Positions 1-7,593 of a stretch of DNA of 64,000 nucleotides are shown here, in pieces. This DNA comes from Paenibacillus sp. FSL H8-0332 (GTDB taxonomy: Bacteria; Bacillota; Bacilli; Paenibacillales; Paenibacillaceae): contig NZ_CP150145.1 of assembly GCF_037963835.1 (NCBI RefSeq), positions 1,984,001 through 2,048,000 of the forward strand. The letters are read 5' to 3'. Each line of letters starts with the position of its first letter. The first letter of the stretch is position 1. The notes below the pieces were generated by a model, which saw nothing but the letters and a program-made list of their open reading frames with translations, was not told the origin of the DNA and ran no database searches. The translations under genes were made by a program, and so were the position numbers.

Positions 1-184
1 CCTGTATGTGCTGAAGCTGGGGCTGCTGTTCCCATATTCGCTGCTGACCATTGGCATGGGCGTGCTTACCCAGCGCGGACTGACGGCTATGGAGAATCTG
101 CTATTCTTCCTGATGAATGGAGTTTACCTCGTAGTTCTGTCAGTCTGCTCGGTCCGCAGATTGAGATATAAGGATGTAGGCTGA
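1..184 (+). CDS. C-terminal end of a membrane protein (partial)
   Basis: An open frame runs in from the left edge and stops with TGA at 182-184, giving about 60 residues. They are hydrophobic, with two likely membrane segments separated by a short loop, and end in a basic tail (RRLRYKDVG). This resembles the last helices of an ABC-2 type permease or another polytopic membrane protein, but too little is visible to assign a family. A terminator hairpin follows about 60 bases later, so this is probably the last gene of its transcript. Confidence 0.6.
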   Translation, partial: LYVLKLGLLFPYSLLTIGMGVLTQRGLTAMENLLFFLMNGVYLVVLSVCSVRRLRYKDVG

Positions 185-204
185 TGCGTGGCGGGCGGAC
201 ATAA

Positions 205-242
205 GCAGCTTTAAGTAGCTTTAAGTAGCATTAAGCAGCAGT
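205..242. repeat. Short imperfect direct repeats
   Basis: Four imperfect copies of a TTAAGTAGC-like word follow each other just after the stop codon of the partial gene and before the terminator. They look like simple slippage. No function is apparent. Confidence 0.4.
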
Positions 243-271
243 AAGCGGAGGCCGGGGGCCTCCGCTTGTCT
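243..271 (+). terminator. Rho-independent terminator
   Basis: Perfect 11-bp stem, AAGCGGAGGCC (243-253) with GGCCTCCGCTT (257-267), a 3-base loop and a short T-rich tail. It closes the partial rightward gene. The next gene ends from the other side at 327, so it may also act on leftward transcripts. Confidence 0.8.
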
Positions 272-326
272 TTCGTATCCTATTAGGGGATGATGCGGGG
301 AACCCGCTCAAGAAACGAGAGTCTTC

Positions 327-1469
327 CTATTTGCTCATATCGTAATCCGGCATTCCAATGGTAGAGAACCACTGGCGGATCTGCTCCTGGTCCTTGGAGA
401 AGGTAAGGCCCAGCTGAAGCAGGATTCTTGCCTTTTGCGGGAGTAAATCGCCTGCGCCGATGATACCTTTGGCTCCGGTGTCGTATACTGCCCCTGAGCC
501 TGCGCGCGTAGCGCTTACGAATAGAACGCCCTTCTCGATAGCTGCTGTGCGGGCTGCTTGCTGTGCGGTAGAGATCCCGCCGGCACCATGGCCCGCCGTT
601 ACAATCCCTCTAACCCCTTCATTAGCCAATGCCGTAATGGGCGTAGCGGAGGCTTCTGTATAACTATACACAACATCGACTTTGGCCAAATCTTCCGGCT
701 GGATGGTGCTGAGATCGAAAGGAGTCTTCCACTTCTCTGTACCGGCATCCTTGACACGGGCTGGAGCACGAACCGCACGAATCCGGTTCTCATCTACAGT
801 TCCCAGAGCGCCGTAGCGGCCCCCGTCGAAGGTATCCAGACGCAGTGCATCCGTCTTGGTGACTTCCCTGGCTGCAAAGAACTCATCATTCATCATCAAA
901 ACCGTGCCATAGTAAGTGGTTTTCTGGCTTGCAGCCAGCCGGATCGCATTCAGCAGATTAGCTTCTCCGTCGAAGGAGATCGTATTGGATTGTCTCATGG
1001 ACCCGGTGAAGATAACAGGCTTGGGACTGCGGACGGTGAGATCGGTCCAGTAGGCCAGCTCTTCCATGATGTTAGTGCCGGTGGTAACCACTACGGCATC
1101 GACAGCAGGATTGCTCAGTTCCTTATCAACAGCAATCGTAAGATTATATAAGTCCTTGGAGGTGGTTTGCGCCGAGCTGATATTGCTTAGCTCTGTACTG
1201 GTGACATTGGCTATTTTGGATAGCTCGGGTTGTAGTCTTTGAATAATATCATTAATAGGTACCTTTGGCGTGCCGTACGTCTGAAACAGCTCTCTGGAAG
1301 GAGAAGTGGAGGTGATGGTTCCTCCGACACCGACCACTACGACATTCGGAATGATTCTCCCGGGTGTGGTGACTTCGGCGGCCTTCGTGATCGAAGGGAA
1401 GGATAACATGGTGAAGAGAACCAGCAGAGCGGTAAAGAGACTTAGACTTCTTTTGTGAACAAGATTCAT
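327..1469 (-). CDS. Secreted type II-like L-asparaginase
   Basis: Hydrolyses asparagine to aspartate and ammonia, most likely outside the membrane. The 380-residue product has a signal peptide (basic start, hydrophobic core, cleavage near ITKA-A about residue 31). Family motifs are visible: the GGT block with nucleophile-position Thr51, the second-Thr block TTGTN (Thr132-Asn133), and the lysine in REVTK (Lys205). The aspartate normally following the second threonine (GTDT in the family) is Asn here, and the usual preceding His is Thr. GAGGAGGT lies just before the ATG. A sigma-A-type promoter and GlnR/TnrA-like half sites lie upstream, which fits nitrogen control as known for the secreted asparaginase of Bacillus subtilis. 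The family call is firm; the effect of the D-to-N change on activity is unknown. Confidence 0.9.
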   Translation of the reverse strand: MNLVHKRSLSLFTALLVLFTMLSFPSITKAAEVTTPGRIIPNVVVVGVGGTITSTSPSRELFQTYGTPKVPINDIIQRLQPELSKIANVTSTELSNISSAQTTSKDLYNLTIAVDKELSNPAVDAVVVTTGTNIMEELAYWTDLTVRSPKPVIFTGSMRQSNTISFDGEANLLNAIRLAASQKTTYYGTVLMMNDEFFAAREVTKTDALRLDTFDGGRYGALGTVDENRIRAVRAPARVKDAGTEKWKTPFDLSTIQPEDLAKVDVVYSYTEASATPITALANEGVRGIVTAGHGAGGISTAQQAARTAAIEKGVLFVSATRAGSGAVYDTGAKGIIGAGDLLPQKARILLQLGLTFSKDQEQIRQWFSTIGMPDYDMSK

Positions 1470-1501
1470 AAGTGACCTCCTCTTAATTTGATTTATGTGT
1501 A

Positions 1502-1531
1502 AGTATATATGACATATTTCATAATTGTCAA
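1502..1531 (-). promoter_or_regulatory. Sigma-A promoter of the asparaginase gene
   Basis: On the minus strand TTGACA (plus 1526-1531) is followed after 18 bases by TATACT (plus 1502-1507). This predicts a start near 1495 and a leader of about 25 bases. It sits in a very AT-rich spacer. Confidence 0.6.
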
Positions 1532-1538
1532 AATGATA

Positions 1539-1618
1539 ATTTTACTTTTATGTAAAATAAATTCATAAATATGCATAAAAATTTAATGAAAATTAATTTT
1601 ATGTGATTATACAATACA
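1539..1618 (-). promoter_or_regulatory. Candidate GlnR/TnrA-type operator region
   Basis: A perfect inverted repeat, ATTTTACTTTTATGTAAAAT (1539-1558), lies directly upstream of the -35 element. It carries one TGTAA half of the known TGTNA-N7-TNACA GlnR/TnrA box. A fuller match, TGTGATTATACAATACA (1602-1618), deviates at one outer position but lies about 110 bases from the predicted start. The B. subtilis secreted asparaginase gene is TnrA-activated, so the placement makes sense. This is inference only. Confidence 0.35.
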
Positions 1619-1713
1619 TATAAATGACATATACATTACATATAACTCCGTAACGATGAGCGATCGCCCATCGGTGTATAGAGGGAACTTCATCTGGAAC
1701 TGCAATTGCCGCA

Positions 1714-1783
1714 CAAAAAGGCCGCTTTCATGCTCTTCCCCTCCTTAAAGCTGACGCGGATGGGGAGGGCAATAAAAGCGGCC
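1714..1783 (-). terminator. Terminator of the first sigma/anti-sigma operon
   Basis: Outer arms GGCCGCTTT (1720-1728) and AAAGCGGCC (1775-1783), with a further CCCCTCC/GGGGAGGG pairing inside. Read leftward, the stem is followed by a T run (A run on plus at 1715-1719). Confidence 0.7.
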
Positions 1784-1814
1784 GCTGCTTCACAACCTGC
1801 CTGTGGGAATACGG

Positions 1815-2666
1815 TCAATCGTCCGGATGTCCATTGCTCATCCAGCTATCCACGCGCAGGTTCCCGGCATAGTCTTCACGCGCAGAGATTGCTTCGAGCT
1901 TCTGCTCAGCTTCTTCACGGGTGGCGAAACCGCCGATGACAGCAGCGAAATCACCAGAGGCTGTCTTCAGGAAGGTAACATCGTCATCCAGATAGATCTC
2001 TTCCAGGATAGCCAGTGATTCTCCCGGAGGCATTCCTTCGCTGCGTACATAGTAGACTTCCTTAGATGCAGCGGCCTTGCCCTCTGCTGTCAGCTTCAGC
2101 TCAAGCGTACCCGGATTGCTGTACTCGGTAAGGGTATGGCGGGTGCCTTCCTTCAGTTCGACCACGAACCGCATGGCGGAATCATCCAGGATGATATTTC
2201 TGTACACATCACTGACCAGCGGTGAGGCCAGTATATCCTGCTCCAGCGCATCGTAATCGAAGCTGCGGACACCGTTAAAGGTAAAGATCAGACGGTTCGG
2301 AGCCTGCCTCTCGTCGACTGTATAGGAAGGTACACTTACGGCTGTACCGCCTTCCTGATTGAATACTATGCGGATGGTATCCTCGGCAGTAACGGTGCTC
2401 ACGGCAGCTCCGTCGGTACGCTCGCCTCCAGTCCCGAATTGCAGCACCTTCACGATGCTCCCGACTACGGGAACCTTAGACAGGGCGTTTGCTACATCGG
2501 GAATATTAACGACAAGCAGGCAGGCAATGATGGCTGCGGCCAGCGAGCTGTATCGTTTCAGCCGGACTGTTCTTCTCCGGGCCACTGCCTTTCTTTGCGC
2601 TGCCTCCAGAATGTCTCCAAGCTGTGCGGGAATTTCAATCTTTGCATAGCGGTCTTTTCCTGTCAT
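1815..2666 (-). CDS. Membrane anti-sigma factor-like protein with C-terminal SPOR-like region
   Basis: 283 residues. A soluble N-terminal segment of about 45 residues is followed by one membrane helix (SLAAAIIACLLVV, about 43-55) and a large outer domain. That topology is typical of anti-sigma regulators of ECF factors. The last 40 residues (FAAVIGGFATREEAEQKLEAI) resemble a SPOR-type repeat. Its ATG overlaps the stop of the upstream sigma gene (ATGA), so the two are translationally coupled, which is the main evidence for pairing. I do not recognise a named family for the outer domain. Confidence 0.75.
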   Translation of the reverse strand: MTGKDRYAKIEIPAQLGDILEAAQRKAVARRRTVRLKRYSSLAAAIIACLLVVNIPDVANALSKVPVVGSIVKVLQFGTGGERTDGAAVSTVTAEDTIRIVFNQEGGTAVSVPSYTVDERQAPNRLIFTFNGVRSFDYDALEQDILASPLVSDVYRNIILDDSAMRFVVELKEGTRHTLTEYSNPGTLELKLTAEGKAAASKEVYYVRSEGMPPGESLAILEEIYLDDDVTFLKTASGDFAAVIGGFATREEAEQKLEAISAREDYAGNLRVDSWMSNGHPDD

Positions 2667-3217
2667 ATTCCCTCGACCTCCCCATCCTTTAAGTGAGCCT
2701 TCAGTTTGCCGATTATCTTGTAGAACCTGGTCTTGACGGTGTTCTCCGGCAGCTCCAGAATGTCCGCCATGTCCCTGAAGCGCAGATCCTCAAAAAATTT
2801 CAGGATAATATACGCCTTCTCTTCCGGCAGTAGTCTGTCAAGAGCCTGGTACAGATCCAGCTTCTCTTCCAGTGGAACTGCATGCTCACCCCCGGTATAG
2901 CTCTGCGAGTGATCCTCCATGTAAGTCACCCGTTTGTTTCGGTTAAGATGGTCAATAGCGGTGTTGATGACAATCCGGGTCATCCAGGTCTCGAAATACT
3001 GCGGTGTCTTCATTCGTCCGAACGCAAGATACCCCTTATAGGTAGCCTCCGAGACAATTTCTAGCGCTTCATGTTCGTTTTTTACATAACAGTATGCCTT
3101 GCGGAACAGGTTGTTCCGGCAGTCTTGAAGTTGTTCAGCGAATGGTTGGTATACTTGCGGCTGGGCTTTCAGTTCTTTCACTCCTTTATTGGCTTCTTGA
3201 AGCATTTGATTGACCAT
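2663..3217 (-). CDS. ECF-type RNA polymerase sigma factor
   Basis: Directs RNA polymerase to a small regulon and is presumably held by the overlapping anti-sigma gene downstream. Region 2 is visible in LFRKAYCYVKNEHEALEIV and YFETWMTRIVINTAIDHLNR. Region 4 is seen in LLPEEKAYIILKFFEDL and the helix-turn-helix RFRDMADILELPENTVKTR. The open frame extends back to 3427, but that part overlaps a terminator and the neighbouring ATPase gene, so it is not coding. Possible starts are ATG 3217, ATG 3205 or GTG 3181; none has a well-spaced SD. A candidate autoregulatory ECF promoter at 3221-3246 would make 3217 nearly leaderless, so a later start is possible. Confidence 0.85.
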   Translation of the reverse strand: MVNQMLQEANKGVKELKAQPQVYQPFAEQLQDCRNNLFRKAYCYVKNEHEALEIVSEATYKGYLAFGRMKTPQYFETWMTRIVINTAIDHLNRNKRVTYMEDHSQSYTGGEHAVPLEEKLDLYQALDRLLPEEKAYIILKFFEDLRFRDMADILELPENTVKTRFYKIIGKLKAHLKDGEVEGI

Positions 3218-3220
3218 TAG

Positions 3221-3246
3221 ACCGTCAAGGGGTGAAAATAGTTTCA
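3221..3246 (-). promoter_or_regulatory. Candidate ECF-type autoregulatory promoter
   Basis: On the minus strand TGAAAC (plus 3241-3246) is followed after 16 bases by CGGTC. Extracytoplasmic-function promoters in Bacillus typically read TGAAAC-N16-CGTN. It lies just downstream of the preceding operon's terminator and directly before the sigma gene, where autoregulation would place it. Confidence 0.45.
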
Positions 3247-3255
3247 ACATCCTGC

Positions 3256-3290
3256 AAAAAGAATAAACCTGCGGGCAAAGAGCCGCAGGC
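3256..3290 (-). terminator. Terminator of the siderophore ABC operon
   Basis: Leftward hairpin CCTGCGG (plus 3283-3289 arm) with CCGCAGG (plus 3268-3274 arm), then a T-rich tail (A-rich on plus at 3256-3267). It separates the ABC operon from the sigma gene. Confidence 0.75.
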
Positions 3291-3363
3291 TGTAGATGAT
3301 TCTCGCTGAAACGGTAACGTCTTTTAGAAGGAAGGCAAAGCCGTTTCCATTTATCCCGAAGGA

Positions 3364-4131
3364 TTACCGCGTCTCCAGATATGCAATTCCCAGCGCCCCG
3401 GTGACCGGATTGCGGTAGGTTTCGCATTCCACATCGAAGACCTCGCCGATTAATTCCTTGGTCAGGATATCCTCAGGCACTCCGCTGGCCGCGACCCGGC
3501 CTTCCTTCATGACATACAGATAGTCGCAGTATTCGGCGGCCAGGGTGAGATCATGGAGGGCGGCGAGAATGCCGATATCCAGCTTTTTGACAATATTCAG
3601 AATCTGCAGTTGGTATTTAATATCCAGATGGTTGGTGGGTTCGTCCAGAATCATGAATTCCGGTTGCTGAGCCAGCACACGCGCTAGTATGACCCGCTGC
3701 TTCTCGCCGCCGGATAAGGAGTTATAGCTGCGGCTTGAATGCCCCTCCAGATTGACCTTGCGGAGTGCGGCCGAGACAATGTCAGCGTCGTGCTGGCTGT
3801 CGGTTTCCAGCATCCCCTTGTGAGGCGTCCGGCCCATCGCCACCATCTCACGAACGGTAAAGTCGAAGCTCAGCTCGTTGAACTGGCCGACTACGCCCAG
3901 CTTCCGGGCGACAAGCTTCGGGCTGGCCTTGATCACATTAAGCTCAGAGAGGAAGACCTCTCCCTGACGGGGCTTGATGACCTTGTAGATGCTTTTGAGC
4001 AGCGTCGATTTGCCGCAGCCGTTCGGGCCGATCAGGCCGACGAATTGCTTGTTTTGCACCCTCAGCGAGACCTCCTGCACAATCTTCGCCTCACCGAAAG
4101 AGACACTTAGCCGTTCAACATTAAGATTCAT
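3364..4131 (-). CDS. Iron-siderophore ABC transporter ATPase (FecE/FhuC type)
   Basis: Cytoplasmic ATPase driving uptake through the adjoining permease. The 255 residues hold Walker A GPNGCGKST (35-43), the signature LSGGEKQR and Walker B FMILDEP followed by TNHLD, then a switch His in ALHDLTLA. Length is typical of the FecE/FhuC/BtuD class. Its ATG shares the final base of the permease stop, so the two are coupled. Expression should follow the Fur-box region at 5342-5372. Substrate is not decided by sequence; iron chelate is inferred from the Fur sites. Confidence 0.92.
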   Translation of the reverse strand: MNLNVERLSVSFGEAKIVQEVSLRVQNKQFVGLIGPNGCGKSTLLKSIYKVIKPRQGEVFLSELNVIKASPKLVARKLGVVGQFNELSFDFTVREMVAMGRTPHKGMLETDSQHDADIVSAALRKVNLEGHSSRSYNSLSGGEKQRVILARVLAQQPEFMILDEPTNHLDIKYQLQILNIVKKLDIGILAALHDLTLAAEYCDYLYVMKEGRVAASGVPEDILTKELIGEVFDVECETYRNPVTGALGIAYLETR

Positions 4132-5237
4132 CAGCTTTTCCCTCCGAAGGCATAGCCCTTTCTAATTAGCATGTACATGAACATCGGCGCTCCAATCAGG
4201 GCGGTAATAATCCCAATTGGCAGCTCCACATTCGGGACGATGGTCCGGGCAATGACATCTGTCCAGATCAGGAAGATCGCCCCGAACAGAATGGACGCCG
4301 GCAGCAGCCTGCGGTGGTCCGAGCCCACCAGTCCCCGCACCAGATGGGGGATAATCAGTCCCACGAAGCCGATCATGCCGCAGCTTGCGACCATAACTCC
4401 GGTAATCAGCGCCGTGAGGATCATGTAGACTCTGCGGTAGGCACCCAGATGAATGCCCAGCGTAACCGCCGCCTCATCTCCGAGCAGCATCGCATTCAGC
4501 ACACGGAACTGCGAGAGGAACAGGATAACGGCGAGCAGGACGGTAATCGAGATCAGCGGCAGCTTGTCCCAGCTTGCGGCGGCCAGGCTGCCCATCGTCC
4601 AGAAGGTAACCGTCTTGATGCCTTCGGCATTGTTCGCGAAATAGACAATGAAGTTGGCAAAAGCGGTACATAAAGCGTTAATGACCATCCCGGCCAGCAC
4701 CAGCTTGACGGAGGTCATTTTGCCGCCCGAACTGGCAAGTGTGAGGACCAGCAGAGATGCGCCAACCGCCCCTGCAAAAGCCCAAAAAGCGACTCCCGAC
4801 TGGCCGAGCAGCCCCATCGAGCCGAAGCCGATCAGGATGGCGAAGGTTGCGCCCAGTGAAGCGCCGGAGGAAATGCCGAGTATGTATGGATCAGCCAGGG
4901 GATTCTGTACCGCCGCCTGCATGATCGTCCCGCACAGCGTAAGTCCGGCGCCGATGAACATCGCCATCAGGACACGCGGGAAGCGGATTTTCCAGATAAT
5001 ATCCACGAAAGAACCGTTCGTCAGCTCCTGCATATCGCCAATCTGGATGCCTGTGATGTGATGCAGCAGAATCCGGTAGGATTGCGAGACAGGAATGTCC
5101 ACCTGGCCGAAGGAGACTGCAGCTCCGGCAGACAGCAGGGTGATAATGAAAAGGATGCCTATAACAGCCATGAAGCCGTAACGGGAATGAATGAGAGATT
5201 GCTTAGGCTGTGAGGGTACGGCTATATCGGTATGCAT
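4131..5237 (-). CDS. Iron-siderophore ABC permease (FecCD family)
   Basis: Polytopic membrane subunit of 368 residues with around ten hydrophobic segments. FecCD hallmarks include the PRVLMAMFIGAGLTLCGTIMQ stretch (after an early cytoplasmic loop), NPLADPYILGISSGASLGA and GMIGFVGLIIPHLVRGLVGSDHRRLLP. Only one permease gene is present, so it probably works as a homodimer. It is first in a leftward operon with the ATPase and divergent from the solute-binding lipoprotein gene. The shared upstream region carries two Fur-like boxes. Confidence 0.92.
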   Translation of the reverse strand: MHTDIAVPSQPKQSLIHSRYGFMAVIGILFIITLLSAGAAVSFGQVDIPVSQSYRILLHHITGIQIGDMQELTNGSFVDIIWKIRFPRVLMAMFIGAGLTLCGTIMQAAVQNPLADPYILGISSGASLGATFAILIGFGSMGLLGQSGVAFWAFAGAVGASLLVLTLASSGGKMTSVKLVLAGMVINALCTAFANFIVYFANNAEGIKTVTFWTMGSLAAASWDKLPLISITVLLAVILFLSQFRVLNAMLLGDEAAVTLGIHLGAYRRVYMILTALITGVMVASCGMIGFVGLIIPHLVRGLVGSDHRRLLPASILFGAIFLIWTDVIARTIVPNVELPIGIITALIGAPMFMYMLIRKGYAFGGKS

Positions 5238-5341
5238 GACAATGGGAAGGCTCCTTTACATTAGAAGATTTAGTATGGACTGACTCATCAGACGGGACTG
5301 TGAGCAGGATATGGTAACTTGTCCTTAAATATAAGGCACAT

Positions 5342-5372
5342 TGAGAATGATTGTCAATGATAATAATTCTCA
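5342..5372. promoter_or_regulatory. Tandem Fur boxes in divergent iron-uptake promoter region
   Basis: TGATAATAATTCTCA (5358-5372) differs from the Bacillus 7-1-7 Fur consensus (TGATAATNATTATCA) at one position. TGAGAATGATTGTCA (5342-5356) differs at two. They lie end to end between the permease and lipoprotein genes. The right one directly abuts the -35 hexamer of the rightward promoter, so iron repression of both directions is expected. Confidence 0.85.
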
Positions 5373-5401
5373 TTGACATGTTGTCCAACTTTCTATATTC
5401 T
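5373..5401 (+). promoter_or_regulatory. Promoter of the siderophore-binding lipoprotein gene
   Basis: TTGACA (5373-5378), 17-base spacer, TATTCT (5396-5401). It abuts the second Fur box, consistent with repression by iron-loaded Fur. Confidence 0.6.
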
Positions 5402-5486
5402 ACGGAGGTATCCCCTGCAAGGCTATAGGCTTAATGCCCTTCCCGGAGGATAAATAACGTACATACAGAAAAGGGGACCTAAGAGA

Positions 5487-6539
5487 ATGAAGAAAATATT
5501 CAAAAGATATGTACCGCTGCTGGCGGTTCTGGTGATGGCAGTTATGCTGGCGGCTTGTTCTTCTGCTGCAGGCAATGAGAAGGACGCGGCAGCAACGGCT
5601 GCACCTGCATCAGCCAGTCCCGCACAGGCGGCCAAGACGGTATATCCGCTTACCATCCAGAACCACACGAATAACGGGGAAGGCACCGAATGGAAGGCGA
5701 ATTCGCAGACCTTCGATAAGGCGCCTGAGAAGGTAGTAGCGAATACGCAAGGTGCGGCTGAGCTGCTGATTAAGCTGGGGCTTACCGACAAAATGGTCGG
5801 GGTTGCGGCTCTCTATGGTGCAGGTGATCCAGCGGTTCAGGAAGAATTCAAGAAGATTCCTGTGATCTCACAGGACTATGCCAGCAAAGAACTGGTTGTG
5901 GGCAGGGGCCCGGATCTGGTGATGGGGCGCGGCGGCCTGTTCGCAGATGCGGATTGGGGAGTAGGGACGGTAGGCGGACTCAATGAGCTGGGCATCAAGA
6001 CCTTCGTGCAGAGCACGAGTCTGCAAGGGGCAACGCTTGACAGCCTGTACAAGGATATTGAACAGCTCGGCCAGATCTTCGATGTGCAGGAGAAGGCTGC
6101 TGCATACATTGCAGAGCTGAAGGAGCGTGCTGCGAAGCTGAAGGAGGGAGCGGCGGCCACAGGCGCCAAGACCTTCGCTTATGTATCTGACGGAGGCAAT
6201 GGCGCAATTGCTGTCTATAGCGGGAACGTGGATACTTTTGCGGGAGATGTGCTGGGACTGCTTGGACTGACCAACAGCTACGCGGATGTGACCGGTGAGA
6301 TCAGCAAGGAGCAATTGATCGCGACCAACCCGGATGTCATGCTGATCTCGGTGTACACAGGCGGTATTGATGCTGACCAGTCGATAAAAGCGTTCTATGC
6401 CGATCCGTCACTACAGAGTCTGAAGGCGATCCAGAACAAAGCGATCTATAAGATTGACTTCAACCAGTTCTGGGGCTACAGCTATTCCATCTTTGACGGG
6501 GCGGAGAAGCTTGCGTCTGAGCTGGCTGCTGCGAAGTAA
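5487..6539 (+). CDS. Iron-siderophore-binding lipoprotein (FecB/FepB-like)
   Basis: Extracellular receptor for the adjoining ABC transporter. The 350 residues start with a lipoprotein signal ending in the lipobox LAAC (Cys24), then an Ala/Ser/Pro-rich linker. The binding-protein fold follows: KVVANTQGAAELLIKLGLTDKMVGVA, the GRGPDLVMGRGG segment, and a long helix QLGQIFDVQEKAAAYIAELKERAAKL typical of cluster III binding proteins. It is divergent from permease and ATPase across the Fur boxes. The ligand cannot be read from sequence. A bidirectional terminator follows. Confidence 0.9.
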   Translation: MKKIFKRYVPLLAVLVMAVMLAACSSAAGNEKDAAATAAPASASPAQAAKTVYPLTIQNHTNNGEGTEWKANSQTFDKAPEKVVANTQGAAELLIKLGLTDKMVGVAALYGAGDPAVQEEFKKIPVISQDYASKELVVGRGPDLVMGRGGLFADADWGVGTVGGLNELGIKTFVQSTSLQGATLDSLYKDIEQLGQIFDVQEKAAAYIAELKERAAKLKEGAAATGAKTFAYVSDGGNGAIAVYSGNVDTFAGDVLGLLGLTNSYADVTGEISKEQLIATNPDVMLISVYTGGIDADQSIKAFYADPSLQSLKAIQNKAIYKIDFNQFWGYSYSIFDGAEKLASELAAAK

Positions 6540-6556
6540 GCCGATTTTATTTTGAC

Positions 6557-6609
6557 AAAAAAAGCAGCCTGAGCTGTCACTCCAACGGGTGACGGTTCAG
6601 GCTGCTTTT
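6557..6609. terminator. Bidirectional terminator overlapping a gene end
   Basis: Long hairpin: AAAAGCAGCCTGA and GTCAC on the left (6560-6580) pair with GTGAC and TCAGGCTGCTTTT on the right (6589-6608). A runs on the left and T runs on the right serve both convergent genes. The stop codon of the leftward ATPase gene (6577-6579) lies inside the stem. Confidence 0.85.
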
Positions 6610-7593
6610 GGCATTCTCATAGATATTCATAACCACCTGCTGGATCGGCAGCTCCTTGACGGAAATATCCGAGAAGGCATGCCTCCGGGAGATATTCTCC
6701 AGGAAATCGCTGATTGAGATCCGGGCGGTGTCTACCTCAAGCGTAATCTGTAAGTCGGAGGGGCGTTCCATAACCTTGGTCCAGTCGTTGTCGAAAAGGG
6801 TGTCCCGTACAGACTCGTTAAACGTAAAGCTCACGTGCTTCTTCTCTCCGAGGAACAGCTTCAGCCGCTGCAGCGAGTCATCAAACACCTTCTCGCCATG
6901 GTTAATGACAATCACCCGGTGGGCTAACTCCTCCACATCCTCCAGATCATGGGTGGTGAGAATACAGGTCATGTTCTGCTGCTTGTTCATCTGGCGGATG
7001 AATTCACGGATTTTGAGCTTGGCGATCACATCCAGCCCGATGGTCGGCTCATCCAGGAACAGGATGTCCGGCCGGTGCAGCATCGCCATGACGAATTCGC
7101 ATTTCATGCGTTCGCCAAGCGACAGCACCCGGGTGGGCTTCTCCATCACTCCGGCGATATCCAGCAGCGATGCCAGCTCGTCCAGACGGTTGCTGAAATC
7201 CGTGGCCGAGATACCATAGATCGCTTTGTTCATCTTGAAGCTGTCAATGGGCGGGATATCCCAGATGAGCTGGGATTTCTGGCCGAAGACGGCCCCGATG
7301 GTGCGGACATAATGCTTCCGGTCCCGGGCCGGGGAATAACCGAGTACTTCGATCTCCCCGCTGGTCGGGTAGAGTGCGCCGCAGAGCATTTTGATCGCAG
7401 TGGATTTGCCTGCCCCGTTCGGACCCAGCATTCCGCAGATTTCGCCCTGCTCAATGGCGAAGCTGATATCGTTCACGGCCTGGACAGAGACTGCTTCACG
7501 CCGGAAAAAGCTCGTGAAGGTCTGCCCCATGCCTGCGCCCCGCTTATAGGTGGTATAGGACTTCGTTAAATGCTTGACATCGATCACCGGCAT
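6577..7593 (-). CDS. ABC-2 type exporter ATPase
   Basis: ATPase of a three-gene exporter. The 338 residues carry Walker A GPNGAGKST (57-65), the signature LSLGERMKCE, Walker B DILFLDEPTIGLD and the H-loop LTTHD. The C-terminal 80-90 residues are an extra domain common in the DrrA/Nod-type ATPases paired with two different permeases. It is last in a leftward operon, its ATG sharing one base with the stop of the permease gene. Substrate is unknown; relatives export antibiotics, viologens or lipids. Confidence 0.9.
   Translation of the reverse strand: MPVIDVKHLTKSYTTYKRGAGMGQTFTSFFRREAVSVQAVNDISFAIEQGEICGMLGPNGAGKSTAIKMLCGALYPTSGEIEVLGYSPARDRKHYVRTIGAVFGQKSQLIWDIPPIDSFKMNKAIYGISATDFSNRLDELASLLDIAGVMEKPTRVLSLGERMKCEFVMAMLHRPDILFLDEPTIGLDVIAKLKIREFIRQMNKQQNMTCILTTHDLEDVEELAHRVIVINHGEKVFDDSLQRLKLFLGEKKHVSFTFNESVRDTLFDNDWTKVMERPSDLQITLEVDTARISISDFLENISRRHAFSDISVKELPIQQVVMNIYENAKSSLNRHPLE

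Noticed and set aside
558..1151. Long frame opposite the asparaginase
   Set aside because: Shadow of a well-supported gene on the other strand; similar long shadows over other genes were dropped for the same reason.
3251..3427. N-terminal extension of the first sigma factor
   Set aside because: Would run through the terminator of the upstream operon and into the ATPase gene.
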